64,000 nt of DNA from HIMB114 sp008638005 (GCA_032681305.1 CP136340.1:434001-498000); one strand, 5' to 3'. Numbered from the stretch's first letter, positions 36,417-46,170 are shown. Translations and numbers: made by a program. The notes: generated by a model from the letters alone, not told the origin.

Positions 36417-37877
36417 ATGGATATTGTTAATCAATCAAAACGAATACATTTATTAATTAATTCTTTAACTATATTTATTTTTTTTTATTTTATTTTTTTA
36501 GCACCAAATAACCTCACTGAACTATTATTAAATGACAATAACACTGCTGTTTATTCAGTGTATGCTAGAAATTTAATTGAGTACCCATTAGATAAAACAT
36601 TTTTACTTATGAGTGAGATTGGGCCTGATGGAAAAAATATTTTTGAGAAAAATAATAATATTATAAACAGATACATTAACCACCCACCTTTGCTTATGTG
36701 GTTAACTTCCATATCATATAAATTATTTGGTTATGAAATAATTTATGGAAGAATGATTTCAATTATTTCTAGTACTTTATTTTTTTTAGTTTTTTTTAAG
36801 TATCTTTTTTATATTAAGGTAAAATTATTTTATATTTTGAGCACAATTCCTGTTCTTTTGTCCTTCCCTGTTTATTGGACACATGGATTAATAATTGAAC
36901 ATCAACCATTATTAAATTTATTTTTACTTTTAGCTACAATAAATTTTTTAGAGTATATTTTTCATAACAAAAAGAAAAATTTTAATTATTTTTTATTTTT
37001 TTGGACATTATCTTTCCTGACAGATTGGCCTGCTTATCTATTTTTAATTCCATATACTCTAATAGCAATATCGAATAAAAATTATAAAATTTTACCAGTA
37101 TTAATTGGTTATCCTTTTGCAATTTATTTTTCTTTAAATTTTTACCATCAGTACTCGATTAATGATTTGAATTTAGGTGCTATAACTGGTCTTGATTTAT
37201 TTTATCGCCGTACGACTGATAATTTATTTCCAGACTACAACTTTTTTGAAACATGGGGTAATTCAATATTTAAAATGAGCTACCTATTTGTTTATTTCAA
37301 TTTTAAATTTATAATTTCACTTATATTTTTAATTTCCATAATTTACATTTTTTTTAATTATAAAAAAGCAAATCAAAAAATTTTTTTAATTTTTATTTGT
37401 TTTTTTTTACCCAGTTTAATTTATATGTTAATTTTTAGAAAGTGGGCTGAAAGCCACTCTTACTGGAGTTATTATTTTATAATTCCCATTTTAACATCAT
37501 TTATTATTTTTTTGGATTGTCTGAAAGAAAAATATATTAGGTTATTTATCGTAATAATTTTTATAAATTTTTTATTACAATTTTTTATAGTTTCAAAAGA
37601 TATTATGCTTATTAAAAAACAACCTTTATCTGAAGATACAATGGCTTTTTTAGAAAAATATAACGATTATGACTATGTCACCAACGATGATTCTATTGGA
37701 TATGGTTTTGGGTTTAGGAGCAGATGGCTTCAAAATAAAAAATTTAATAACATTAAATTTTATCAAAAAAAGAATAACAAAATTTTGTTTATTAAAAGAT
37801 TAAGTAATTGCCCTTCTAAAGATAAATCGTTTATGAGGTTTGAATTTTTTAATTGGTGCTATAAAGAATACAATTAG
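36417..37877 (+). CDS. Membrane glycosyltransferase, PMT/ArnT (GT39)-like
   Basis: A 486-residue membrane protein with about ten helices. The first periplasmic loop reads DNNTAVYSVYARNLIEYP, and NHPPLLMWLTSISYKLFG follows near residue 90. The order matches the paralogue at 30365. Later WAESHSYWSYYF aligns with WAGTHSFWSYYY of that protein, which strengthens the relation. It is a predicted periplasmic lipid-linked sugar transferase. It overlaps the convergent gene at 37874 by four bases. Confidence 0.75.
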   Translation: MDIVNQSKRIHLLINSLTIFIFFYFIFLAPNNLTELLLNDNNTAVYSVYARNLIEYPLDKTFLLMSEIGPDGKNIFEKNNNIINRYINHPPLLMWLTSISYKLFGYEIIYGRMISIISSTLFFLVFFKYLFYIKVKLFYILSTIPVLLSFPVYWTHGLIIEHQPLLNLFLLLATINFLEYIFHNKKKNFNYFLFFWTLSFLTDWPAYLFLIPYTLIAISNKNYKILPVLIGYPFAIYFSLNFYHQYSINDLNLGAITGLDLFYRRTTDNLFPDYNFFETWGNSIFKMSYLFVYFNFKFIISLIFLISIIYIFFNYKKANQKIFLIFICFFLPSLIYMLIFRKWAESHSYWSYYFIIPILTSFIIFLDCLKEKYIRLFIVIIFINFLLQFFIVSKDIMLIKKQPLSEDTMAFLEKYNDYDYVTNDDSIGYGFGFRSRWLQNKKFNNIKFYQKKNNKILFIKRLSNCPSKDKSFMRFEFFNWCYKEYN

Positions 37878-38761
37878 TTTTTTTTAAACATATATAGCTT
37901 TGATCGATAAATATCTGTTTCAAATTTTATTTTTTTTTTGTCTAAAATTTTTTTTAATATTAACCATCCTGAGTAAATATATGCTAACATCCAAAAATCA
38001 TCATCAGCCCCAGATGAGTCTAAATAAATCTTTCTCTTTTCTTTATGATTGTGATTATCTAAATTATAACCTGCTAAGTTACCGACAAAAAAATCAATAT
38101 TATACCCAACTAACTTAATTTTTTTATATTGAAGATAGGCGCCTAGTAAAACGCATGCTTGAGCAATATTGCCAACTGGTGGAAATTTCTTTTCAATATT
38201 AATTTTTTTTACATCATGGTAATAGCACAATGGAATTATTGAAAATTTTACATAAAAAACATTTTCTCTATTGCCTAAAATGGACTTCCAGCTAGCATCA
38301 AAAAAAAAGGTTATTTTTCTTTTATTATTATTTACGTACTTTGTTAATTTTTTTAAATAAATATATTTATCTTTAGCAAATTTAAATTTATTACCAACTT
38401 CATACGGGTGAAAAAAGAGATAATATTTTGGTACAATATGATTTGATAAATTAGATAAAAAAAAATCATTAACAACAATTATATCAGAATAAATATTTTT
38501 ATTAATTAATTTTAAAGTTTCTTTTGAGTTACAAATAATTAGTAGATTATTTTTTTTTTTTTTTATTTTCTTAAGATAAAAATTATTTTCATTTTTTATA
38601 GCATTACTATAATTTTCTAAAAAATTTAAACTCGAAAATTGACATTTAAATAATAATTTTTTTAATTTTGAAAAAAAATTAAACAAAATAATAATAATTT
38701 TTTTTATTTTTTTTTGGTTAATATTTTCAATATGAAATACGTCTAAATGCTTTTGTAACAC
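37874..38761 (-). CDS. Orphan Rossmann-like protein, possibly DUF115/GT42-type
   Basis: A 295-residue protein without a firm identity. It has a strand-turn region LLIICNSKETLKLI and VVNDFFLSN. A later PPVGNIAQACVLLGAYLQYKKIKLVGYNIDFF resembles the conserved segment of DUF115/MptE-like proteins and of GT42 sialyltransferases (many alanines, then K-I-x-L-x-G-x-D). The nearby NeuB fusions make a nonulosonate transferase attractive, but this is inference. No signal peptide or membrane span is seen. Confidence 0.4.
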   Translation of the reverse strand: MLQKHLDVFHIENINQKKIKKIIIILFNFFSKLKKLLFKCQFSSLNFLENYSNAIKNENNFYLKKIKKKKNNLLIICNSKETLKLINKNIYSDIIVVNDFFLSNLSNHIVPKYYLFFHPYEVGNKFKFAKDKYIYLKKLTKYVNNNKRKITFFFDASWKSILGNRENVFYVKFSIIPLCYYHDVKKINIEKKFPPVGNIAQACVLLGAYLQYKKIKLVGYNIDFFVGNLAGYNLDNHNHKEKRKIYLDSSGADDDFWMLAYIYSGWLILKKILDKKKIKFETDIYRSKLYMFKKN

Positions 38762-38902
38762 AGAATGTTTATTACTATTTTTTTAACAAAATTAATACTA
38801 TATATTATGGCCTTCATAAAATAATTTAATTGCAAATTTTGAAAACTATTTTCTTTTAATTCACCTTTACTATTAACCGTTTTATTCTCCATTTGCTTTT
38901 TT

Positions 38903-39784
38903 TTATATTAATGTGGATAGGTATTTATAATATAAACTGCCTTTATTTTCTTTAACAATCATACTTTTAAAGTTTTTTTTACTTATCCATCTATTAAGCA
39001 ATGCCACTTCCTCAATAGAGCCTATATTTAAACCTTGTCTTTTTTCCATGATAGAAATTACAGTCGATGCCTCCATATAATTCTCTACAGTTCCAGCATC
39101 TAGCCATGCATTACCTCGGTCAAGATGAATATAATTCAATTTATTTTTTTTTAATAAAGATAAATTTAGATCTGTAATTTCTAATTCGTTACGTTTTGAT
39201 GGTTTTTGTTTTTCAACAATTTTAATAACCTCATTTTCGTAAAAATATAACCCTGTGACTACTAAATTGCTCTTAGGTGCCTTAGGCTTTTCGACAATAT
39301 TTTTTGGTTTCTTTTTTTTGTCTAACTCAAGAACTCCATAATCTTCAGGATTTTTTACCGAGTATGTAATAATAGTATTTTTATTTAACTTGGATGCTTC
39401 GACTAATTTTTTTATTAATCTAGATCCATAAAAAATGTTATCACCCAAGATCAAACAAAAATTATTATCCTTAATAAATTTTTTTGAAATAATCAAAGAT
39501 TCAGCTATGCCATTAGGTTTTTTTTGTATCGTATAATTGAGATTTAAACCTAAATGAGAACCATCACCTAGTAGTTTTTTGAAAAGATGAATGTCTTCTT
39601 TCTTGAGTATAATTAAGATTTTTTTTATACCTAAAAGCATTAATGTTGATAATGGATAATAAATCATTGGTTTATCATATACTGGCAAAAGGTGTTTTGA
39701 GATACATTTTGTTATTGGATATAGTCTAGTACCAAGACCTCCCGCAAGTACTATTCCTACTCTATCAGATTTATGGATAACCAT
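38903..39784 (-). CDS. rmlA: Glucose-1-phosphate thymidylyltransferase
   Basis: A 293-residue nucleotidyltransferase with GIVLAGGLGTRLYPIT (10-25), SKHLLPVYDKPMIYYPLS and ILGDNIFYG. It makes dTDP-glucose, the substrate of the adjacent RmlB (four-base gap). The 141-nt stretch on its 3' side (38762-38902) holds no gene I can support. Confidence 0.95.
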   Translation of the reverse strand: MVIHKSDRVGIVLAGGLGTRLYPITKCISKHLLPVYDKPMIYYPLSTLMLLGIKKILIILKKEDIHLFKKLLGDGSHLGLNLNYTIQKKPNGIAESLIISKKFIKDNNFCLILGDNIFYGSRLIKKLVEASKLNKNTIITYSVKNPEDYGVLELDKKKKPKNIVEKPKAPKSNLVVTGLYFYENEVIKIVEKQKPSKRNELEITDLNLSLLKKNKLNYIHLDRGNAWLDAGTVENYMEASTVISIMEKRQGLNIGSIEEVALLNRWISKKNFKSMIVKENKGSLYYKYLSTLI

Positions 39785-39788
39785 TTTC

Positions 39789-40784
39789 TTAATTATATTT
39801 TCTTATATACCACTCGATTACTTTTTCTAAGTTATTATCAAAATTCATTGAAGGAGACCAACAAAAAAAAATTTTTGCTTTTGTGTTATCTATAGAATAC
39901 CTAAAGTCATGACCTTTTCTATCTTGTACGAAAGATATGAGCTTTTCATAATTATATTTTTTTTTAGGAATTTTTTTATTTAGAATTTTACATATTTTTT
40001 TTGCTATAATAATATTTGAATATTCTTGATCTCCACCAAAATTATATGTCTGTCCAATTTTTCCCTTTTTCAAAACTTTATTAATCGCATCAAATGTATC
40101 CTCAACATATAACCAGTCTCTAATATTTCTTCCTTTTCCATAAATTGGAATTTTTTTACCTCGAATCGCATTCCTTATAACTGTTGGTATGAATTTTTCA
40201 TCGTGCTGGTAAGGGCCAAAATTATTAGAAAAATGAACAGTAATAATTGGTAGATTAAATGTTGAGTAAAAAGATGAGCATATATGATCTATAGCGGCCT
40301 TAGATGCAGAATATGGATTCCTGGGATAATATACTGAATTTTCTTTAAAACTTTTATCATTAAGCTTTAAAGAACCATACACTTCATCTGTGCTTATATT
40401 TATGAATTTTATTCCTTTTAAAAATTTGTTTTCAAAATAAGATTTCTTAAACTGACTTAAAAATTGAGTAAAATTTTTTACGTTGTTAATAATAATTTTC
40501 TCTGGATTAGAAATAGAATTATCAACATGTGTTTCGGCTGCAAAATTTATTATATTTTTTATTTTGTAATTATTAAAAACTTCTTCAATTTTTTTTTTAT
40601 TTCCAATATTATTTCTAATAAAAATATATTTATATTTAGGGCTTGATTTTATTTGAATATTATTAGCTGCATAACTTTTGCAATCTATGTTTATTAAATT
40701 ATCGTTTTTAATTTTTTTTTGTATGTAGTTAGATCCAATAAAGCCAAGCCCACCAGTTACTAATGTGTATTTTGAATTTTTCAT
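39789..40784 (-). CDS. rmlB: dTDP-glucose 4,6-dehydratase
   Basis: A 331-residue extended SDR with TGGLGFIGSNY (10-20), AAETHVDNSI, ISTDEVYGSL, YSASKAA (Tyr-x3-Lys) and VHFSNNFGPYQ. All are standard RmlB motifs. The product, dTDP-4-keto-6-deoxyglucose, would normally pass to RmlC/RmlD or to an aminotransferase, but no rmlC or rmlD is in the window. The compact aminotransferase-like gene at 25498 is one candidate partner. Confidence 0.94.
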   Translation of the reverse strand: MKNSKYTLVTGGLGFIGSNYIQKKIKNDNLINIDCKSYAANNIQIKSSPKYKYIFIRNNIGNKKKIEEVFNNYKIKNIINFAAETHVDNSISNPEKIIINNVKNFTQFLSQFKKSYFENKFLKGIKFINISTDEVYGSLKLNDKSFKENSVYYPRNPYSASKAAIDHICSSFYSTFNLPIITVHFSNNFGPYQHDEKFIPTVIRNAIRGKKIPIYGKGRNIRDWLYVEDTFDAINKVLKKGKIGQTYNFGGDQEYSNIIIAKKICKILNKKIPKKKYNYEKLISFVQDRKGHDFRYSIDNTKAKIFFCWSPSMNFDNNLEKVIEWYIRKYN

Positions 40785-40847
40785 TTTTATATTTTTAACT
40801 TTTTATTTAGATAAAATTAAATTTTTACTATTTAATTTTTTTTTCAA

Positions 40848-41864
40848 TCAATATCTTCTTAAAGAAATATTGCCAAACCTTTTTTTAAAATCTCCTTTCC
40901 CATCAGCTAAACCATATATTTTTTTTATATTATTTATATCATCAACAATTAAATCATTTTTCCTCCCTAAATATCCACCAGAAACATACGAAACATTATC
41001 AATTTTTTTTCTACCAATTTTTTTTAATATATACTTATCGTATTTTATATAGCTCTCGATCATTGATATAAGAGAATTTGAAATATCTAACCTAAAAATT
41101 TCTATTAAATTTTTTTGTGCATAAATTATTCCATCCTTTGTAACTGATTGTTTGCCAACATCTAAAATAAATTTTAAATCTTTTTGTTTTTTTAATAATT
41201 TTTCGGATATGATAGGTTTATTTGAATTGGAACAAGATATTAAAATATTACATTTTTTAACCAAATCTGAAATCGATTTTGGTATCAAAATTTTTTTTTT
41301 TTCATATCTATTTTTAATTAAATTTAATGCCTTTGTTACAGTTTTTAATGATGCAAAATTTCTTCTAAATATATAAACTTCTCCACCTCTTTCGTTTATT
41401 TTGAGAGCTAATTTTGAACCAATATTTCCCGCTCCAATTATACCAAATACATAATTATTACCTGTAAAATAATTTAAACATTTTTTTTCTAAAAATTTAT
41501 CTGCAGCCTCAACAGTTAAATCATTAGCTTTGTATGTGTAAAATAATTTTTTATTAAATTTTCTTTTATTTTTAATTTTAAAATAATTAATTATTTCTAA
41601 AATATTCGGATTTTTATAAATTTTCTTTTCACAATCTATGAAAATATAATCTACTAAATCATATACTTTATTTATAACTTTTTTTATATCATTTATATTA
41701 TAGAAAATTATTCCAAAAATACTAAAGCGCATTGTTTCTCTAATAGGTGTTAAATAAGATCTAGTTATTCCTCGCTTACTTGTGGAACCAATTGTAAAAA
41801 CTATTTTTTTTTTGTTTTTTTTTAGTTTTCTAATATCTATTGATAGCTGTTTGAGATTTATCAT
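40848..41864 (-). CDS. NAD(P)-binding oxidoreductase of unknown substrate
   Basis: About 338 residues. The middle contains a clear dinucleotide fold, FGIIGAGNIGSKLALKI followed by VYIFRR, and then ILISCSNSNKPIIS, reminiscent of shikimate/glutamyl-tRNA reductase or ornithine-cyclodeaminase-type domains. The N-terminal 140 residues match nothing I know. The frame is open to 41879, but ATG at 41864 overlaps the upstream stop as TAATG, which I prefer. Its coupling to the FAD-NeuB fusion suggests a role in nonulosonate synthesis. Confidence 0.55.
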   Translation of the reverse strand: MINLKQLSIDIRKLKKNKKKIVFTIGSTSKRGITRSYLTPIRETMRFSIFGIIFYNINDIKKVINKVYDLVDYIFIDCEKKIYKNPNILEIINYFKIKNKRKFNKKLFYTYKANDLTVEAADKFLEKKCLNYFTGNNYVFGIIGAGNIGSKLALKINERGGEVYIFRRNFASLKTVTKALNLIKNRYEKKKILIPKSISDLVKKCNILISCSNSNKPIISEKLLKKQKDLKFILDVGKQSVTKDGIIYAQKNLIEIFRLDISNSLISMIESYIKYDKYILKKIGRKKIDNVSYVSGGYLGRKNDLIVDDINNIKKIYGLADGKGDFKKRFGNISLRRY

Positions 41865-44344
41865 TAGATGAGATCCCAAGTTATTGGATAATCAGAATCA
41901 ATATTAATTTTAGTTTTTTTTCCAACTAGTATATCCAAATATTTGGGTAAAATACCTCCTCCGGGACCTTTGATAATAAAATGTTTCTTTTTTAAAATTG
42001 TTCCCTTACGTATATCTTTTAATGCATATAAGCATTTTTTTTGACTATTAATAGTCTCGAATTCTGAAGGTAAAATCCTCTTTACACCATCTCCTAATAT
42101 TTCATCTAAATATTTATTTGTAATTTTTTTATTTAAAAATTGATTTAGATTATATTGCTTAATATTATTAATTAAATTTAAATCTGATTCCTTGGAAGGT
42201 TTAAACTTTTTTGCAAAGAGACAAATTTTTTTCATCTCTTCGGTATCTGCTGATAATATGTGATCTGGACCATCAAAAAACTTATTTATCGTAAAATGTT
42301 TTTCTATTACATTAGCTCCCAACATAGTTGACAAAAAAGGTATCAATAACCCTGAAGTATGATCAGAGATTCCAGCAGTTACACCGAAAGATAATTTTAA
42401 AGATTTTATCACTTTTAAATTCATTGACTCTGGTGTTGATGGATATGTAGAATTACAATGAAGTAGTGTTAAGTTTGGGTTTCCTACATCTTTAACTAAT
42501 GAAATTGCATCCTCAATTTGTCCCAAAGTTGACATACCTGTAGATAATATTATTGGTTTATTTTTTTTTGCTACATACTCAATAAGTGGTAAATTTACTA
42601 AATCCATGGAGGCGATTTTATATAACTTTACCTTTTGACTTTCTAAAAAATCTACACTTTCTTTATCGAAGGGTGTTGAAAAAATTTCAACTTTTTTTTT
42701 TCTTGCATAATTAAATATTTCCTCTTGTTTATTAAAACTAAGCGATAATCTTTCAAACATTTGATATAAATTTTCTTGCTCATCATTCACCTGCTCAGCA
42801 TAATTAGATGATTTGACTTTTGCAGATATTCTAGTTTTTTTTAAAAATGATTGAAATTTTATAGCATTACATCCAGTAATTTTTGATTGATCTATTAACT
42901 TCTTTGCAATTTCTAGACTTCCATTATGATTTATTCCTGCTTCAGCTATTACAAAAGGTTTGTGATTATTTCCAATTTTAATATTTTTACTTACGATGCT
43001 TTGATTGAATTTGAATAAGCTTTTATCTCTTTTGATATTAATACTTTTTATATCTTTTTTTGAGATAATTTCAGATAAATCAAATGCTTTATGGAAAAGA
43101 ATTTGACTATCAGCATAATTAAAATCACCGCCTGTGCCGACCGAATATAACTGATCAAATTTTAAAATGTTTGATTTGACCTTGGATAATTCTGACTGAT
43201 AGCCTTTAAACATAAGGGGATACACAAAAGGTTCTTTATTTGAGGATCCAAATAAAAACTCCTTTTTTTTTACCAAATTAGTTTTTAATAAATCCTTAAG
43301 AGTAATATCTATAATTTCTTGATCAGTTAGTTTATCAATTCTATCTCCAATAGAGTAGGTAATTTCTGCAGATAAATATGTATAATTTTTTGGAGATACA
43401 TGCTTGGTCATTTTTTTTGGTTCTGTTAACCTATTAAAGATAGTGTGATCGTCTCCGAAATATAACCAATGTATATTTTTTGGTAAAATTTGTTTTTTAT
43501 TGAAAGCTAAATAGACAGTTCTTATTCCTCTAAATTTTAGGTTAGTTTTTATTTTGAAAAAACCTGCTGTCAAAGATATGGGAAGGCTAGAAACTACAGT
43601 ATCTTCTGGATTTATTTTAATTATATTATTTTTAAAATTTAATGATGTAATTATTGTTCCTGAATAGTTAATTTTTATAAGATTTTGATTTAAGTGAATT
43701 TTTCCACCTAACTTAAGAATTTTAGATTTTATATTTTCATAAATTGATCCTGTACCATGCTTAGCTACCGCATTCCATTGTCCATGATAAAAAGGAGTAT
43801 TTTTTTTTCTTAATTCAATTCTCTTTGGAGCCCACTCAGGTGTAAGGGCTTTTGTACTTATTCCCCAAATTTTTTCAGGATATTTGGTATAAAACATATT
43901 TGCGAGTGTTATGCCAACATCATTTTTTACATACTCAAAGAAAGAACTTGATTTAAGTTTCTTGCTTAAATCCGTTTGCTTTAACTCATTTTTGATTTTT
44001 TTCTTAAGCTGATTTGGATATTTATTTATACTTTCTAAAGAAACTGGATAGTCCCAATAAATGTTAGGGTATTCTTTTTTGACATTTTTACACCAAAAAT
44101 TTTTTTTAACGAAAAGGCCTTTAAACTCTTTTTCCCAAAATTTACTAAGACTCTTATTAGGAGTGTGAAAAATATGCGGCCCTGTATCTAATAAAAAACC
44201 ATTCCATCTCCATGTACGACACATACCTCCTACTAAAGAATTTTTTTCAAAGACTTCTACTTTAATTCCTTTCTCTAATAACTTCCACGCTGTCACTAGA
44301 CCAATCGGGCCTGCTCCAATTATGTATACTTTACTTTTTTTCAT
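41864..44344 (-). CDS. FAD-dependent oxidoreductase fused to NeuB-type nonulosonate synthase
   Basis: An 826-residue fusion. Residues 1-440 are a FAD-binding amine-oxidase/UDP-galactopyranose-mutase-like domain: IIGAGPIGLVTAW (8-20), EKNSLVGG (33-40), DTGPHIFH (53-60) and a late SVGTGGDFNYADSQ (401-414). Residues 463-826 are a NeuB/SpsE synthase: FVIAEAGINHNG (464-475), KFQSF (496-500), STPFDKES, GISDHTSG (658-665), NVIEKHFT (678-685) and a C-terminal SAF domain from about 769. NeuB condenses phosphoenolpyruvate with an amino sugar to make a sialic-acid-like nonulosonate. I know of no common fusion of these two activities. Confidence 0.85.
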   Translation of the reverse strand: MKKSKVYIIGAGPIGLVTAWKLLEKGIKVEVFEKNSLVGGMCRTWRWNGFLLDTGPHIFHTPNKSLSKFWEKEFKGLFVKKNFWCKNVKKEYPNIYWDYPVSLESINKYPNQLKKKIKNELKQTDLSKKLKSSSFFEYVKNDVGITLANMFYTKYPEKIWGISTKALTPEWAPKRIELRKKNTPFYHGQWNAVAKHGTGSIYENIKSKILKLGGKIHLNQNLIKINYSGTIITSLNFKNNIIKINPEDTVVSSLPISLTAGFFKIKTNLKFRGIRTVYLAFNKKQILPKNIHWLYFGDDHTIFNRLTEPKKMTKHVSPKNYTYLSAEITYSIGDRIDKLTDQEIIDITLKDLLKTNLVKKKEFLFGSSNKEPFVYPLMFKGYQSELSKVKSNILKFDQLYSVGTGGDFNYADSQILFHKAFDLSEIISKKDIKSINIKRDKSLFKFNQSIVSKNIKIGNNHKPFVIAEAGINHNGSLEIAKKLIDQSKITGCNAIKFQSFLKKTRISAKVKSSNYAEQVNDEQENLYQMFERLSLSFNKQEEIFNYARKKKVEIFSTPFDKESVDFLESQKVKLYKIASMDLVNLPLIEYVAKKNKPIILSTGMSTLGQIEDAISLVKDVGNPNLTLLHCNSTYPSTPESMNLKVIKSLKLSFGVTAGISDHTSGLLIPFLSTMLGANVIEKHFTINKFFDGPDHILSADTEEMKKICLFAKKFKPSKESDLNLINNIKQYNLNQFLNKKITNKYLDEILGDGVKRILPSEFETINSQKKCLYALKDIRKGTILKKKHFIIKGPGGGILPKYLDILVGKKTKINIDSDYPITWDLI

Positions 44345-44394
44345 AATATTTATATTTTATTAAATTTTATCTTCATATAATATTTAAATAAATT

Positions 44395-46170
44395 ATGAAA
44401 ATTTATTATGATAATAAAAAGTTTTACAATCATCTATACTCTCATAAAGCGCCAATTATTGCAGAAATAGCTAATACTCATGAAGGAAATTTTAAAAAAA
44501 TTTTACAGTTAATCAATATTGTTTCTAAAAGTAATACCTCAATCTTAAAATTTCAAATTTTTAAAACATATGAAAGGGCTGAAAAAAATACCAAGGAGTG
44601 GTCTATATTTTCAAAACTAGAATTTAGTCAATTACAATGGAAAAATATTTTTAATATTTGTAAGAAAAAAAAATTTTTTATTATTGCTGAAATTTATGGG
44701 AATCAGAGTTTAAGTTTAGCGAAATCACTTGGGGCGAATGCTTACAAGATTCATTCGGAGGACTCTTTAAATATCAAACTAATTTTAGAAACTCTAAAAA
44801 AAAATAAACCTACATTAATTAGTGTAGGTGGACTTAAAAGATTAGAAATTCTAAACCTTGTAGAGCAAATATCTAAATATAAAAAACAAATCATTTTAAT
44901 GACTGGCATTCAAACATTTCCAACTCCAATAAGTTCTCACTCAATCTTTGAAGTTATCGATTTACTGAAAAAATTTGATTTCAAAATTGGCTTTGCAGAT
45001 CATATAGAAGGTGACACATTTATGTCTGAATGCATCCCCTATATGGCAATTGCTGCTGGTGCAGCAATTATTGAGAAACATCTGACATGCCAAAGAAATC
45101 TCAAGCGAATTGATTATCACTCATCTTTATCAAGTAAAAAATTTATTAATTTTACAAAAAATTTTAACAAATATAAAAAAATTTTAGAAGATAACTTAAA
45201 TCATTTTAATGTTGATGAAAAAAAATACAGAGAAATGTTCAAAAAATACCCCGCAGTTAAAAAGGATTTTGAAATTGATGATAAAATCTCTTTAAAAGAT
45301 ATTGTATTTAGAAAGGTAAAGACTTCAAAAAATATTTTGAAATTAACAGAATTAAAAAACAAGAGAGTAGCAAAGAAGATAAAAAAAAATACAATTCTAA
45401 ATCGGGAATATTTTAAACAATTAAATGGAGTAATTATAGTTGCAAGAAATCTATCTGAGAGATTACCTAAAAAATCTTTTTTAAAAATACAAAATACTGA
45501 AACAATAAAAATTGTAATTGATAGAGCAAAACAAATAAAAAATATAAAACACATAATTCTTGCAACATCTACTGATAAATCGGATGATATATTTAAAAAA
45601 ATTGCAAAAGAAACTAATATAGATTTTTTTAGAGGTTCTTTAAATAATGTTGCTGATCGTTTTTATAAATGTTCAAAAAAATATAATCTTGATAATATAA
45701 TTAGAATTACAGGAGATGCGTTGCTTTTTGATTATGAAATGATAAATATTGCTCTTGATGAACACATAAAGAAAAATAACGATGTAACATTCATTAAAAA
45801 TCTTCCTTTCGGTACCGCAAAAGAAATTTTTTCATTTGAAACAATAAAATCAATAAATAAAAATATTAATTACTCAGAAAATTCTGAATATTTAGAATAT
45901 TATCTTCAAAATGAAAGATATTTTAATATAGGTCACGTAAAATCAAAATATAAATTCAATAAAAAATTAAGATTGACTCTAGATTACAAAGAAGATTTCA
46001 TTTTAATGAAAAAAATATTTCTTAATTTCAAAGCTAATTCAAGAAACATAATTACTATACCTCAAGTTTTAAAACTCATTGAAAAGAACAAAAAACTAAT
46101 AAAAATTAATTCATTTAGACTTCAAAAAAACCCATTTAATCAAAAACTCAATTTAAATTTAAAATACTAA
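44395..46170 (+). CDS. NeuB-type synthase fused to SpsF-like cytidylyltransferase
   Basis: A 591-residue fusion. Residues 19-265 are a NeuB/SpsE barrel (PIIAEIANTHEGNF 20-33, LKFQIF 51-56, GFADHIEGD 199-207, IIEKHLTC 225-232). Residues about 280-342 resemble a SAF-like linker. Residues 344-591 are a cytidylyltransferase of the SpsF type, with VARNLSERLPKKSF (348-361), TGDALLFD and LTLDYKED. It would make and activate a nonulosonate in one polypeptide. It is divergent from the FAD-NeuB fusion across 50 bases, a likely shared promoter region. The remaining 130 bases to the 23S end hold no gene. Confidence 0.82.
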   Translation: MKIYYDNKKFYNHLYSHKAPIIAEIANTHEGNFKKILQLINIVSKSNTSILKFQIFKTYERAEKNTKEWSIFSKLEFSQLQWKNIFNICKKKKFFIIAEIYGNQSLSLAKSLGANAYKIHSEDSLNIKLILETLKKNKPTLISVGGLKRLEILNLVEQISKYKKQIILMTGIQTFPTPISSHSIFEVIDLLKKFDFKIGFADHIEGDTFMSECIPYMAIAAGAAIIEKHLTCQRNLKRIDYHSSLSSKKFINFTKNFNKYKKILEDNLNHFNVDEKKYREMFKKYPAVKKDFEIDDKISLKDIVFRKVKTSKNILKLTELKNKRVAKKIKKNTILNREYFKQLNGVIIVARNLSERLPKKSFLKIQNTETIKIVIDRAKQIKNIKHIILATSTDKSDDIFKKIAKETNIDFFRGSLNNVADRFYKCSKKYNLDNIIRITGDALLFDYEMINIALDEHIKKNNDVTFIKNLPFGTAKEIFSFETIKSINKNINYSENSEYLEYYLQNERYFNIGHVKSKYKFNKKLRLTLDYKEDFILMKKIFLNFKANSRNIITIPQVLKLIEKNKKLIKINSFRLQKNPFNQKLNLNLKY

